Origin: Ruegeria sp. HKCCD4315
Lineage (GTDB): Bacteria > Pseudomonadota > Alphaproteobacteria > Rhodobacterales > Rhodobacteraceae
Assembly (NCBI RefSeq): GCF_013112245.1
Contig: NZ_WVRN01000001.1
Coordinates: forward strand, 2,112,501 to 2,176,500
DNA length: 64,000 bases
Reading direction: 5' to 3'
In this document: piece by piece, positions 53,337 through 62,417 of the stretch
Position numbering within the stretch: the first letter of the stretch is position 1
Layout of the letters: each line of letters begins with the position of its first letter
Position numbers and translations under genes: made by a program
The notes under the pieces: generated by a model
What the model was told of the DNA's origin: nothing
Database searches by the model: none
What the model saw: the letters and a program-made list of their open reading frames with translations, nothing else

Positions 53337-54173
53337 TCAAGGATTGGTAGGGGCGATAACGTAGAGAGCTTTCAATGCTTCGCTGGGCTCGATCCCTGGC
53401 AAAGCAATGCGAAAGATCTCCTCCATTTTGCCTTGAGCATACATTTCTGACAAAATGCGGTCCACAAGCAATCGAAAGTCATAGTCTCCTTTCGGTATTG
53501 CTAACCCTTGCTTTTCTATCGTCAGTATTTCTTGGGACAACTTAAATTTACCCTTTAGTCCGGCAGCAATGTAGTTGACCAACAAAATCGACTGATCTGC
53601 AAAATAGGCATCGATTTCGCCGTCTCGTAACGCCTTGATACCATCAGGGAGTGAAGCGAACCGCACCATATTTGCTTCTTTACCTGCCGCTTCAAAGGAA
53701 TTGAGAACGGATGCCTCTGTCGTTGTGCTGCTTCTCATGCCAACCTTCTTCCCCACCAGCGCGCTCATTGTGCCCTCGGCCTCAATTGGTGATAATATGG
53801 ACGTGCCATCGACATAAATTGGAATTGAGAAATCAACGACTTCGCGACGGGAAAGTGTTATGGTCGCGGCCCCACAAAGCATATCCACCTCGCCGGAGGC
53901 GACTTTCTCGAAACGATCCTTGGCGTCCACTGGAATGAACTGGACGTTTAGATCCTGCAATTCCAGTTTCTTCGCAAGATATTGCGCTACTTGGTCGCAA
54001 ATCAACGGTGACAAGCCAAACGGCCGACCTTGGTCGTTAACGTAAGACAATGGAGCAGCATCTGTTCGAAAGCCAAATCGGATTTCGTTGTTTTTTTAGA
54101 TTCTGTCAATTGTTTGAGCAACCGCTCCAGTTGCGAAAAGAGCCGTTGCAATAAGTGCAGGAAGCAAGCGCAT
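53337..54173 (-). pseudogene. Amino-acid-type substrate-binding protein (SBP_bac_3), nonsense at codon 26
   Basis: From ATG 54173 the frame encodes a clean signal peptide, MRLLPALIATALFATGAVAQ, then TIDRI and TAA (54098-54096), and continues in the same frame with KNNEIRFGFRTDAAPLSYVN and a full type-3 binding domain to 53337 (VDMLCGAATITLSRREVVDF, KVGMRSSTTTEASVL). One base change, for example CAA to TAA, would explain it. Without the signal the remaining 237-codon frame would be cytoplasmic, so the gene is most likely inactive or a read error. No permease gene is nearby. Confidence 0.75.
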
Positions 54174-54590
54174 GGGTTGTCCTTTTTGTCCGGTTTCCAT
54201 ACCATTGGATGCGAAAAAAATCGTTTGCCGAGGTTAAAACACATTGAGGCAAAAAGCAGTTGGATTATTGATGACCAGAGGCGCATGGCGGGGAAGAAAC
54301 CAAATCCTCGTGCTATAGGTTGCTAACGCAGTTTCTTAAATGCAAAGCCTTATTTGGCCGAGCTCATGTGCGCATGTCTAGGCTCTGGACCGTTTGCAGG
54401 TCGGAGCGTCAACGGCCGCTTTGATCCAGAGCAGACACTGGTAGAAAACGCGGCTAGGACCGGGTTGCGGACACAGCTGCCGCATGGCGAATTTTAGCCT
54501 GACCAGTTCAGAATGTAAAACCGGCATGAATAACGATACCTAAGACCATCAATATGTTGAGCACCATTGAAATGCCATTTCCTAGGTAGA
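54174..54590. other. Gene-free stretch before the IS6 remnant
   Basis: No supported gene. It contains a GC-rich fragment, GTCAACGGCCGCTTTGATCC near 54407-54426, akin to the degenerate intergenic repeats of this window. Confidence 0.45.
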
Positions 54591-54670
54591 TTGAAAAAGG
54601 CGGGTCTGGTCATGGGCAAATGCTACGCAACTGCCCTGCCCAGCTAAAGCAGTGTTCATCTGACAAGACC
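54591..54670 (-). mobile_element. 80-bp remnant of an IS6-family right end
   Basis: Aligns without gaps to the last 80 bases of the intact IS (27311-27390) and of the dead copy (6448-6527), including the transposase start region (TCATGGGCAAA) and the terminal TCTGACAAGACC. Roughly four fifths of positions agree. The body of the element is gone. It has the same orientation as the two full copies. Confidence 0.8.
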
Positions 54671-54687
54671 GGTCATAAGTCCTGACT

Positions 54688-55806
54688 CTAGGACGCAAGG
54701 GTGATCTCAAAGTCTTCAAACGCGTCGGACTGGTATGTTCGCAGGGAAGAGAACGCACCTCGGAGCGGGTCGTTCTCACCAGCGCTCTGGTAGTCGAACC
54801 ATTCCCACGGCGCCTTATGTCCGCCCAAGAGCTGGTCGTGCAGTATCTCTCTTTGTCGAATGGGCGATGCGCGCCATGACGAAAAAGCCTTGCTCGCCGT
54901 TGTCTGGAGCAAATCGTTCCATACACCCAAAATCCGATCATTCGAGAAGCTTTGAGCGCGAACACGTCCATTACGAACCATCGCGTTGTACACTCCAGGA
55001 TCATTGCTTAGTCTATCAACCGCGTGTAAGACGGCTTCCGCCCTGGGCGCGACAGCGAGATAATCGAGTGGCGATTTCAGAACTTCCCGATACGCCAACT
55101 CGTCTCCAAGGATTGCTGGGACACCGGCATGCCAGGCATTTACAAGTTTTGATGCAGGCTTTGTGGCTTGCCAATTTGCGGTGGAACGAATGCCTTCGGC
55201 CGGACGAAGGCCCACGACGAGGTCGACATTCCGGTAATCGTGCCAATCAAGGATGCTAGGACAGCAAAACTCAATGTCACGTTGCGACAGCGCCTGCGAA
55301 ACCTCCGCGCCATTGAGCGACGGCAACATCTCCGGCGCATATCCAACATATGCCATTCGCTTCACCGCCTCTAGCCTAGTTGGGTCACGTGGCAGTAATC
55401 CGGGCTGAGGCCAATGCGGAACGAAGTAACCACGGCCATGCCGCGCAGTGTGTCGGTTCTGAAAGACTCGGACATGACCCACGGCGTCGACAAATTCTCC
55501 GCAGCACATTAGCACGAAATGATCGGGATCAAATCGCTCCTTTGGAGGACATGCAAGTGCATGCGTGACGTTTATACGGTCGCGCGCGAAGGTTGTTGCT
55601 ACCTCGAAGGCCGCACCCAACCTACGCCATCGAGCGATCGTGACTGCGAGCCAGGCGTCTGGGCCACCGCCGTTGGAGAAGACGGCGCCCTCTAAAAATG
55701 ACCTCCACAGGTCCAAGACCGACGCACTCCTCTGTGCTTCCAGGCGCTTGGCCCAAGAGGGCAGGTTTGGATGGGCGCAAACAAACCGTACAAGCGTATG
55801 CTTCAT
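54688..55806 (-). CDS. Glycosyltransferase-like protein (GT-B type), uncertain
   Basis: A 372-residue soluble protein. The C-terminal half has KPASKLVNAWHAGVPAILGD with ELAYREVLKSPLDYLAV and VYNAMVRNGRVRAQSFSND, which resembles the nucleotide-sugar-binding end of GT-B glycosyltransferases. The N-terminal half has no motif I know. Start at 55806 has GGGGGAA directly upstream. It stands alone next to the IS remnant, with no polysaccharide genes around, so acquisition as a stray gene is possible. Confidence 0.6.
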   Translation of the reverse strand: MKHTLVRFVCAHPNLPSWAKRLEAQRSASVLDLWRSFLEGAVFSNGGGPDAWLAVTIARWRRLGAAFEVATTFARDRINVTHALACPPKERFDPDHFVLMCCGEFVDAVGHVRVFQNRHTARHGRGYFVPHWPQPGLLPRDPTRLEAVKRMAYVGYAPEMLPSLNGAEVSQALSQRDIEFCCPSILDWHDYRNVDLVVGLRPAEGIRSTANWQATKPASKLVNAWHAGVPAILGDELAYREVLKSPLDYLAVAPRAEAVLHAVDRLSNDPGVYNAMVRNGRVRAQSFSNDRILGVWNDLLQTTASKAFSSWRASPIRQREILHDQLLGGHKAPWEWFDYQSAGENDPLRGAFSSLRTYQSDAFEDFEITLAS

Positions 55807-55921
55807 GCTGTTCCCCCGCACGTCTAGATGATTCCGTTTCGTAAAGAGAAGGCCGCTGTCCGCGTATTCCGTTCCTTCGCGTCAATCTGGGTGCCGTGCT
55901 GGAATCTACACTTTCCAACCT

Positions 55922-56362
55922 TCAGACCAACCAAAACTTACTATTGAGAAAGGACGGCTCGGCAAAGTCGCCAAGACAAGTGCTCATCGGCGCGTCGACG
56001 TAGTGATCGTAGCCCGTGATCATGATCGAAACGTTAGTGGAGTCGAAGGCTGGGAACTGAACGACCATCGGTTCCGTCCGCAAATCCAGCATGGCCGTGA
56101 TATAGAGCCTATCGTTATTCGGCCGCGCGATGTCGGTGAAGGTGTGGTCCTTCAACTCCGTGTCTGCGAGCACGGTGTGCCAGCCGCTGCGGGAGTCTGC
56201 GAACTTGTTGTTCACGTTGAACATCGCGACGTACTGGTAGGAGCGCTACACGAGGTTGCGCAGTTCGTCTTCGGTCAGCTCGACGGGCTGTGCGAAGGCG
56301 CTCGTTTCGAGGGTTGCGAATGCCATCCCAATCGTCGCCGCGTTTATTCTGTTGGCTTGCAT
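55922..56362 (-). pseudogene. DUF1254-domain protein, truncated and interrupted
   Basis: ATG 56362 opens a signal-like MQANRINAATIGMAFATLET followed by SAFAQPVELTEDELRNLV, then TAG at 56248-56246, and the same frame resumes with RSYQYVAMFNVNNKFADSRS and the DUF1254 block ARPNNDRLYITAMLDLRTEP. It ends at 55922 after about 147 codons, far short of the usual 400 or more residues. Interior stop plus missing C-terminus mark it as a remnant. Confidence 0.65.
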
Positions 56363-56560
56363 GTCGTCGTCCTCTACTGCGCGCGGACCAAGAAGCCGCA
56401 CATTCACCGGCCGAATTGCGCAGCAGAAGGTGCAAAAAAAAACGACGCCACTCAATCGCTAACACCGGAGAATTGGGCTTCACCTGATTGAGTCGATCAA
56501 CGAGTTTTTTGCAGGCGAAAAGACATCGCCAACACGATCGGCATGGATAGTCCGACAGCT

Positions 56561-56624
56561 TTGGGCTGAGAGCAGCCGTTTGCCGGGTTCTGTCTGAGTG
56601 ACCGCTACGCGGACAAAGCCGTCT
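56561..56624. repeat. 64-bp intergenic repeat, copy 1
   Basis: Begins TTGGGCTGAGAGC and ends with GACCGCTACGCGGACAAAGC plus CGTCT. It matches 62571-62634 at 48 of 64 positions without gaps. Intergenic, between the DUF1254 remnant and the DUF4345 gene end. Confidence 0.65.
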
Positions 56625-57028
56625 CAGGCCGGCGCTGCAGATTTCGCATTTCCACCGACAACCCACAAACACAACACCCCAAGCAAAACCTCTATCGCAA
56701 ATGCGGCAAGAATGTTTTCGGATGGCCAACCATCGAGGACGAAACTGATTGTCCTGCCCACGGCGAAAGCTGAGAAAACCGTGGCCCCAAGCAAGGCTGA
56801 GGCCTGGACTAACTTTTGATAAAATGCTCCGCACAAAATGATCAGGCCAAGTACCGCAAGATTGGCAGCAGGTGCACGCAACTCGCTCATCAGGTTTGGC
56901 TGCGGCGAGAGTACGATGCCGTAGTTGGCGTAGAAAGACCGTGGGTCCAGAGTGATGGCCAGACCTATGGCAAATGCCGTTAATCCGGACAGACCCAAGA
57001 TAAGTCTGCGTTTAAGTTCAAGTTTCAT
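56624..57028 (-). CDS. DUF4345-family membrane protein
   Basis: A 134-residue protein with four hydrophobic segments: RLILGLSGLTAFAIGLAITL, LAVLGLIILCGAFYQKL, ALLGATVFSAFAVGRTISFV and ILAAFAIEVLLGVLCLWVV. The GRTISFVLDG stretch is typical of the family, whose role is unknown. ATG 57028 has GGAG upstream. It lies 28 bases after the NmrA-like gene and is probably its operon partner. Confidence 0.82.
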   Translation of the reverse strand: MKLELKRRLILGLSGLTAFAIGLAITLDPRSFYANYGIVLSPQPNLMSELRAPAANLAVLGLIILCGAFYQKLVQASALLGATVFSAFAVGRTISFVLDGWPSENILAAFAIEVLLGVLCLWVVGGNAKSAAPA

Positions 57029-57056
57029 GTTTTTCTCCAATGTCCTTTGGCTTGGC

Positions 57057-57884
57057 TTAAGCGGCTTTGGTCCACGCGCCAGACATTTCAGCTTTGTTTG
57101 CGAAGTCGGCGAAGTCGCGTGGCGCGCGTCCAAGCGCACGCTGGACCCCGTCCGCGAGGTTCGCATTGCGCCCGTCCAGCGTTTCACGCGCGATGTCCGT
57201 AATCACATCAGCAATCATCTCGCCATTCGCGTGCGCGATTTCCGCGTGGAAGTCTTCGAATGAAATGGGCAGGTATTGCACAGTCTTGCCCATTGCGCGC
57301 GAAAGCTCTGCAGCCATGTCGGCAAACGTCATGAGACGTGGTCCCGTGACTTCGTAAAGTTCGCCGTCGTGTCCTTCTTCTGTCAAAGCAGCTACGGCAA
57401 CATCGGCGATGTCGTCCACGTCGATGATTGGTTCGCGTACATCGCCGGCGGGCATTGGCAAGACACCTGCCATGACCGGACCAAGCAATGCCCCTTCAGA
57501 GAAGTTTTGGGCAAACCATGCTGCACGAACGATAGTGAACGGAACTCCGGAATTGCGTACGACTGCTTCCGCTCGTTGCGCATGAAACTCGCCACGCCCG
57601 GTTAGCAGCACAAAACGCCGTAATCCCTTTTCACGAGCCAATGCTGTGAAGGCTTCGACTTGCTCAACCGCACCTGGAAAAGCGATGTCAGGAAAGTAAG
57701 AAATATAGGCAGACGAGACGCCTTCCAGGATTGCGGGCCAGGTCTGCGGTTGTTCCCAGTCAAATGGCGTTTCACTGTTCCGCGATGCGCGCCGGACTGT
57801 CTGCCCTTTTTCTTCCAGACGTGTCGCGATCCGCGATCCGGTTTTGCCTGTTGCGCCAAGTACAAGAATGGTTTGCTGTGTCAT
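57057..57884 (-). CDS. NmrA-like NAD(P)-binding protein (atypical SDR)
   Basis: A 275-residue Rossmann protein starting MTQQTILVLGATGKTGSRIA, with the glycine-rich GATGKTG motif. The central FVLLTGRGEF, PFTIVRAAWFAQNF and EPIIDVDDIADVAVAAL stretches are typical of the NmrA/quinone-reductase-2 group. Divergent from an AraC regulator and followed by DUF4345. Substrate unknown; such proteins reduce quinones or sense the NADP state. Confidence 0.87.
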   Translation of the reverse strand: MTQQTILVLGATGKTGSRIATRLEEKGQTVRRASRNSETPFDWEQPQTWPAILEGVSSAYISYFPDIAFPGAVEQVEAFTALAREKGLRRFVLLTGRGEFHAQRAEAVVRNSGVPFTIVRAAWFAQNFSEGALLGPVMAGVLPMPAGDVREPIIDVDDIADVAVAALTEEGHDGELYEVTGPRLMTFADMAAELSRAMGKTVQYLPISFEDFHAEIAHANGEMIADVITDIARETLDGRNANLADGVQRALGRAPRDFADFANKAEMSGAWTKAA

Positions 57885-58021
57885 TGGTCATCTCCATGAG
57901 TTCAGTTGATGACCCGAAATTAGACAGTCAATTGAGATATTCTATTCTTCAAAATCCATTAATATTATCCAATCGTCCTAAAAGTATAGACGAAGAGCCA
58001 AATTTCAGCCAAAGTCGCGAC

Positions 58022-59029
58022 ATGAACAAGGTTGAACCACATGTCCCTGACCCAGATGCACTGGCAAAGCCGATCGGCGATCCGCTGGGGGAAATCCTTC
58101 ATCTTCTGAAACTCACTGGCACATTCTATTGCCAGTCTCGCATGACAGCACCCTGGGGCGTATCGATACCGGGATTTCCCGGTGTACTGAGCTTTGCGGT
58201 CATCACACACGGGCGGTGCTTAATGAAGGTCGGTGACGATGACCCGTTCGAGGTCGAAAAAGGCGATCTTGTCTTGATGACCAACGGAGCTCCGGTCGGT
58301 TTCTTTAGCTCAGAAGACACGCCGCTTTTAACGCTGGAGGAGTTGCCTATTCGCAAGGTAACCGAGCTTTATGAAACACTGGAATACGGCGGCGGCGGCG
58401 CGGAGACGGGCATCATGTACGGCTTGGTCCGAATAGATCACGCCGCCAGTGATATGTTGATGCGCTTGCTTCCAGATGTACTCAAAATCGACCCGTGGGA
58501 GGAGGACGCCGGAAGCTGGTTACAGGCAACTTTGCAATTCATCGCAAAAGAGGCGCGGGAATTGAGACCGGGCGGCGAAACCGTGATCACACGACTGGCC
58601 GATGTGGTTGTCATTGAGGCCATTCGTCGTTGGTTGAACAGCGCACCCGATGCGGATCGAGGCTGGTTAAAAGCTGCGCGAGACCCGCAGATCGGGCGCA
58701 CGATAGTCGCAATTCACCGTGCGCCTGCTGCGGCTTGGACAGTCGAGTCACTCGCGGAGGTTGCTGGTATGTCCAGATCCGCTTTCGCGGCGCGGTTTAC
58801 TGAGTTGGTAGGTGTTCCGGCAATCCAGTATCTTGCAACGTGGCGTATGCACCTGGCCAGAGAAAGGTTGGTGTCCACCGATCAACCTATCTCGCAGATT
58901 GCCGCTGACATCGGATACTTGTCAGAGCCTGCGTTCAACAAAGCCTTCAAACGGGTGTATGGCGCACCACCGGGAAAAATCAGGAAGAACGGAGTTCACT
59001 CCGTATCCAGGCGAAACTTGAGAAACTGA
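58022..59029 (+). CDS. AraC-family transcriptional regulator
   Basis: A 335-residue regulator. N-terminal cupin-like domain (WGVSIPGFPGVLSFAVITHG, VEKGDLVLMTNGAPVGFF), then two helix-turn-helix segments: WTVESLAEVAGMSRSAFAAR and ISQIAADIGYLSEPAFNKAF. Start ATG 58022 follows from family length; ATG 57896 is in frame but would run across the divergent promoter. Divergent from the NmrA/DUF4345 pair, the likely target. Confidence 0.88.
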   Translation: MNKVEPHVPDPDALAKPIGDPLGEILHLLKLTGTFYCQSRMTAPWGVSIPGFPGVLSFAVITHGRCLMKVGDDDPFEVEKGDLVLMTNGAPVGFFSSEDTPLLTLEELPIRKVTELYETLEYGGGGAETGIMYGLVRIDHAASDMLMRLLPDVLKIDPWEEDAGSWLQATLQFIAKEARELRPGGETVITRLADVVVIEAIRRWLNSAPDADRGWLKAARDPQIGRTIVAIHRAPAAAWTVESLAEVAGMSRSAFAARFTELVGVPAIQYLATWRMHLARERLVSTDQPISQIAADIGYLSEPAFNKAFKRVYGAPPGKIRKNGVHSVSRRNLRN

Positions 59030-59472
59030 GCATCTTCGTATTCGATCTCGCCTATGTGATTGGCGCCGAGTTTCCGGAGCGCACCCAGATTTTTTCGACT
59101 TGGTGGCAACAGAAACGTGACAAAGGGGATACGTTTGTCAGCGATCGCAAAGTCGATTGCCATTTTGGAAATCCGTTTCCCAAGGCCAAAGGCGTCGGGC
59201 CGCAAAACCAACCCAAAATCCCACTCGTCATCTTCTTTTTGAAAGCCCCCCCAACCAACATACTGACCGCCTGACAAAAACGCCCAATGTCCAAGACCGT
59301 CCCGCGCCCAGTAGCCTTCCTTCTTAGTGATAAACTCTCTTGCGACCTCGATACTCCATTTGAACGTCAAAAGCGGCATATGCTCTGCTACCCGGGGGTC
59401 GGACATATGAATCGCAATGTCATTCGGATCGATTTCCGAAAGGCGTGCAAATGAAATCCCATCTTTCATCAT
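58996..59472 (-). CDS. GNAT-family acetyltransferase (RimJ/RimL-like)
   Basis: A 158-residue acyltransferase. ISFARLSEIDPNDIAIHMSD opens the fold; the acetyl-CoA site lies in DFGLVLRPDAFGLGKRISKM and the C-terminal part in LPPSRKNLGALRKLGANHIG. Its 3' end overlaps the convergent AraC gene by 34 bases. Start is uncertain between 59472 and 59469, with GTG 59511 further out; no good ribosome site is visible. Confidence 0.75.
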   Translation of the reverse strand: MMKDGISFARLSEIDPNDIAIHMSDPRVAEHMPLLTFKWSIEVAREFITKKEGYWARDGLGHWAFLSGGQYVGWGGFQKEDDEWDFGLVLRPDAFGLGKRISKMAIDFAIADKRIPFVTFLLPPSRKNLGALRKLGANHIGEIEYEDAQFLKFRLDTE

Positions 59473-59535
59473 TATACTAATTTGATGGCCCGAGCTGTCC
59501 CTTGCATGCACATAATTATGGCGCGAATGCTTTTT

Positions 59536-60183
59536 TTAAGGCTTTCTCGCGACAATGTACCGGCTCAGCAATAACCCGGCTTGATCCGCCGTCTCGACGA
59601 TATCGAAGCCCGCAAGTTCAACGGCTTGCTGGAGTTCAGCTACGGACACAAAATTTACGAACGGAGCTTTCCCGAGCAACTGCATAATCGGGATCGCTAT
59701 TCGGCTGATCATGCCATATTTCAACCCTCCACTCTCCGGAGCGCAGACGGTTTTGGAAATGAATACTCCACCGGGTTTTGTAAGGGTCGCAATGTGTTCG
59801 AGTGCTTTGCCCAGATCGGGAACAAGGTGCAGCAGATTATGTGCGAGGACAGCGTCGTAAGAACCGTCGTTAGGATCGTGCTGCAGAACCTCGGCCACTT
59901 TGAACGTTACATTCTCCAGCTCTTCTTCAGCGAGTTTTTCGTTAGCGATTTCGATCATCCCCGGTGCGAGATCGGAGGCAGTTATTTGAGCCACATCCGG
60001 TGCCAGCAACAACGCGGTCGACCCCGTTCCACAGCCGATTTCCAGCACGCTGTCTTCGGCTTTCAGGTAGGACTTTGTACGTTCGAGCGTGTTCAGATAC
60101 CCTTCCATATTTCGGATAGGATCAGCCGCATATTTGCGCGAAATCTTGCTCCAAAATGCGGCATCTTTGGATAATGTAGCCAT
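59536..60183 (-). CDS. SAM-dependent methyltransferase
   Basis: A 215-residue class I methyltransferase. SAM motif SVLEIGCGTGSTALLLAPD near residue 50, followed by ITASDLAPGMIEIANEKL, VLAHNLLHLVPD and LTKPGGVFISKTVCAP. ATG 60183 has AGGAAAAGAG upstream. Divergent from a LysR gene with a palindrome next to the start codon, so probably regulated by it. Substrate unknown. Confidence 0.86.
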   Translation of the reverse strand: MATLSKDAAFWSKISRKYAADPIRNMEGYLNTLERTKSYLKAEDSVLEIGCGTGSTALLLAPDVAQITASDLAPGMIEIANEKLAEEELENVTFKVAEVLQHDPNDGSYDAVLAHNLLHLVPDLGKALEHIATLTKPGGVFISKTVCAPESGGLKYGMISRIAIPIMQLLGKAPFVNFVSVAELQQAVELAGFDIVETADQAGLLLSRYIVARKP

Positions 60184-60267
60184 ATCGTTTCTCTTTTCCT
60201 TTGGCGTCACCGCAGCCAATATCTTAAAACGCCAATTTATTAAATTGCCAGATATTGCAGAACTGTT

Positions 60268-60281
60268 ATGCATTAATGCAT
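60268..60281. promoter_or_regulatory. Perfect palindrome ATGCATTAATGCAT at the lysR start
   Basis: A 14-bp perfect palindrome that runs into the LysR ATG (60280-60282). In the 96-base divergent region between the methyltransferase and LysR genes it is the obvious operator candidate; binding there would block lysR translation or transcription. Confidence 0.5.
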
Positions 60282-61179
60282 GAATTGGAAGGCAATCAAT
60301 TTCGATTGGAACCAGGCTCGGTCTTTTCTTGCAACGGCAGAAGAAGGCTCGTTTTCCGCCGCGGCGCGCGTGCTTGAACAGACCCAGCCAACCGTGGGTC
60401 GTCAGGTCGCCGCGCTGGAACAGGCGCTAGGCGTCACCTTGTTTGAAAGGGTTGGCAAGTCGCTTAATCTGACAACAGCCGGTGCTGAGCTTTTGGTGCA
60501 TGTCAGTGAAATGGCAAATGTCGCGAACAGAATTTCTCTGACCGCAACAAGCCAGTCACAAGCAGTTGAAGGGCAAGTCAGGATCACTGCTTCCGACGTG
60601 ATGTCAGCCTATCAGCTACCGCCTATTCTCAAACAGATCAGGATCGCGGCACCGCGGCTTGAGATCGACGTTGTCGCAGCAAATGACATACGAGACATAC
60701 AGCGGCGCGAGGCAGATATCGCAATTCGGCATGTGCGCCCGACACAGCCGGACCTGATTGCAAAGCTCGTGGCAGAAGCGACGGCACATTTTTACGCTGC
60801 CCCTTCATACCTCGAACAGGTTGGGCGACCACGAAATGAAGACGAACTTGCTAAGATGGATTTCGTCAGCTTTGGCGATCTTGACACGATGATTGGATTT
60901 CTCAATCCGGCTGGCATCGAAGTAACCCGCAAGAATTTTCGGATTGGATCGCAGAGCGGGATAGTGTCATGGGAGCTTGTGCGCCAAGGCTTCGGCATTA
61001 GTGTTATGTCAGACGATGTGGCAGCCCTTACACCCGGTGTGGAGCGTGTTCTGCCCGAACGCGAGCCATTCAAATTTCCTATCTGGTTGGCCACACACTC
61101 TGAGTTACAAACAGCGCGAAGGATCAGGTTGGTTTTTGATCAGCTTGCAGACCACCTCGGCTCGCGGACAAATTATTGA
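60280..61179 (+). CDS. LysR-family transcriptional regulator
   Basis: A 299-residue LTTR. The N-terminal HTH is AEEGSFSAAARVLEQTQPTV then GRQVAALEQALGVTLFERVG. The effector domain has IRITASDVMSAYQLPPILKQ and EADIAIRHVRPTQPDL. Divergent from the methyltransferase gene. Ends without a recognisable terminator. Confidence 0.9.
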   Translation: MNWKAINFDWNQARSFLATAEEGSFSAAARVLEQTQPTVGRQVAALEQALGVTLFERVGKSLNLTTAGAELLVHVSEMANVANRISLTATSQSQAVEGQVRITASDVMSAYQLPPILKQIRIAAPRLEIDVVAANDIRDIQRREADIAIRHVRPTQPDLIAKLVAEATAHFYAAPSYLEQVGRPRNEDELAKMDFVSFGDLDTMIGFLNPAGIEVTRKNFRIGSQSGIVSWELVRQGFGISVMSDDVAALTPGVERVLPEREPFKFPIWLATHSELQTARRIRLVFDQLADHLGSRTNY

Positions 61180-61307
61180 ACGTGAGTTGGTCTGGTGTCG
61201 TGAACTGGAGTCTGCTTCGGGCTCGAAGCAGTCATACGGCAGAATTCAAAGAATGCCTGCAATGCGGACAATGCTGCCATTCGTTGCAACATGGCACCCA
61301 TTACCGG

Positions 61308-62417
61308 TCACAAATAATTCAGCTGTTTAGTTACCCAGAACAGGATTTCGGCAAGAACCCCGATTGCGCCTGCTTTTTCAGTCATTACCAATGCTGTTCC
61401 TGATGTACCAAAAGGAAGATCTTCCAAATCGGAAACCTCAGATAACTCGATCAGCACTGGGTAGCTAGAGATCCCGGCCAGCTCTCGTATTGAAGGAAGC
61501 CCCGCGCGCAGATCGAGTGTCCCCTCGGCGGATCCCACCGGTAAAGCAACAATGATGCCAGAGAGCTCTGTGCCAGGCTGTGTCCGCAGTGCCAACCTAA
61601 TCTCGTCTCCGATGTTTACGTTTTGGCGGCTCGATTGTGGAAGGGAGGCTACAATTGCAAAATCCGACGGATCAATAAATGTTATCGCACCTTGAAACGT
61701 GGTGGCGCGGTTTCCAGGCCGTAGTGTAACAGCAGAAACAACGCCATTTCCGGGTGAATGAACCTCTGTCTCTTCAAGGCTCCATCTGGCCTGCTCGAGT
61801 GCCATTTCAGCTTCCACAACTGCGGCGTCTCGGCCGTCAATCGTAGCGGAAATTCGACGCTCCAGTCCCTTTTTGCGCGCTTCAGCTGCTCGGATATTCG
61901 CGGTCAATTGATCAATCGTAGCAACGGCTTCTTGGAGTTGAAAAGTTGTCGATGCGCCTCGCTCTTCCAATTGGATGATGTCGTCGCGCCTCTGCTGCCC
62001 AAAGAGAAGCTGAACATTCAAAGACTCGATTTCTGCCTCGGCTGCGGTGAGATCAGTCAGTAACTGGTCAGCCGAAGACTTAGCCGTTTCAAGAGAGGCC
62101 TCAAGACGTGACACTTCAGCAGCAAAAACCTCAGGATCAATTTTGAAGAGTAGATCACCCTCATTAACGGATTGATTGGCCTCGACAGCCACCTCGACAA
62201 CCGTTCCGGATACGTTAGGTGCGATGTTTGTCTCAATTCCTTGAACTGAAACTGGCCCTGTCGGTGTTGTGTGGTTGAGAGCTCCCAAGACCACAAGGGC
62301 AATTACTGCAGCGCCACCATAGATAACTGTTTTCCAGAAAGCGTTCCACGGAAGCCATTTGAGTTTAGAAAAAACCAACCAAATCAAGCCGAAGTAAAGA
62401 CTTAAGACGATGAGCAT
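61308..62417 (-). CDS. HlyD/EmrA-family membrane-fusion (periplasmic adaptor) protein
   Basis: A 369-residue inner-membrane-anchored adaptor. Two N-terminal hydrophobic segments (MLIVLSLYFGLIWLVFSKL and VIYGGAAVIALVVLGAL) precede a lipoyl-like half (VSGTVVEVAVEANQSVNEGD), a long coiled-coil hairpin (about 115-220), and a beta-barrel with VHSPGNGVVSAVTLRPGNRA. Resembles YibH/YiaV-type proteins. I choose ATG 62417, which has GGAGG 8 bases upstream, over ATG 62543. No partner exporter gene is adjacent. Confidence 0.85.
   Translation of the reverse strand: MLIVLSLYFGLIWLVFSKLKWLPWNAFWKTVIYGGAAVIALVVLGALNHTTPTGPVSVQGIETNIAPNVSGTVVEVAVEANQSVNEGDLLFKIDPEVFAAEVSRLEASLETAKSSADQLLTDLTAAEAEIESLNVQLLFGQQRRDDIIQLEERGASTTFQLQEAVATIDQLTANIRAAEARKKGLERRISATIDGRDAAVVEAEMALEQARWSLEETEVHSPGNGVVSAVTLRPGNRATTFQGAITFIDPSDFAIVASLPQSSRQNVNIGDEIRLALRTQPGTELSGIIVALPVGSAEGTLDLRAGLPSIRELAGISSYPVLIELSEVSDLEDLPFGTSGTALVMTEKAGAIGVLAEILFWVTKQLNYL

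Noticed and set aside
56115..56834. 239-codon minus-strand open frame, Arg/Cys rich
   Set aside because: Overlaps the DUF1254 remnant and the 64-bp repeat in another frame; low-complexity composition.
61176..61403. Plus-strand frame with CLQCGQCC resembling a metal site
   Set aside because: Only 75 codons, overlaps the adaptor gene's 3' end, and the codons around the cysteines show no domain.
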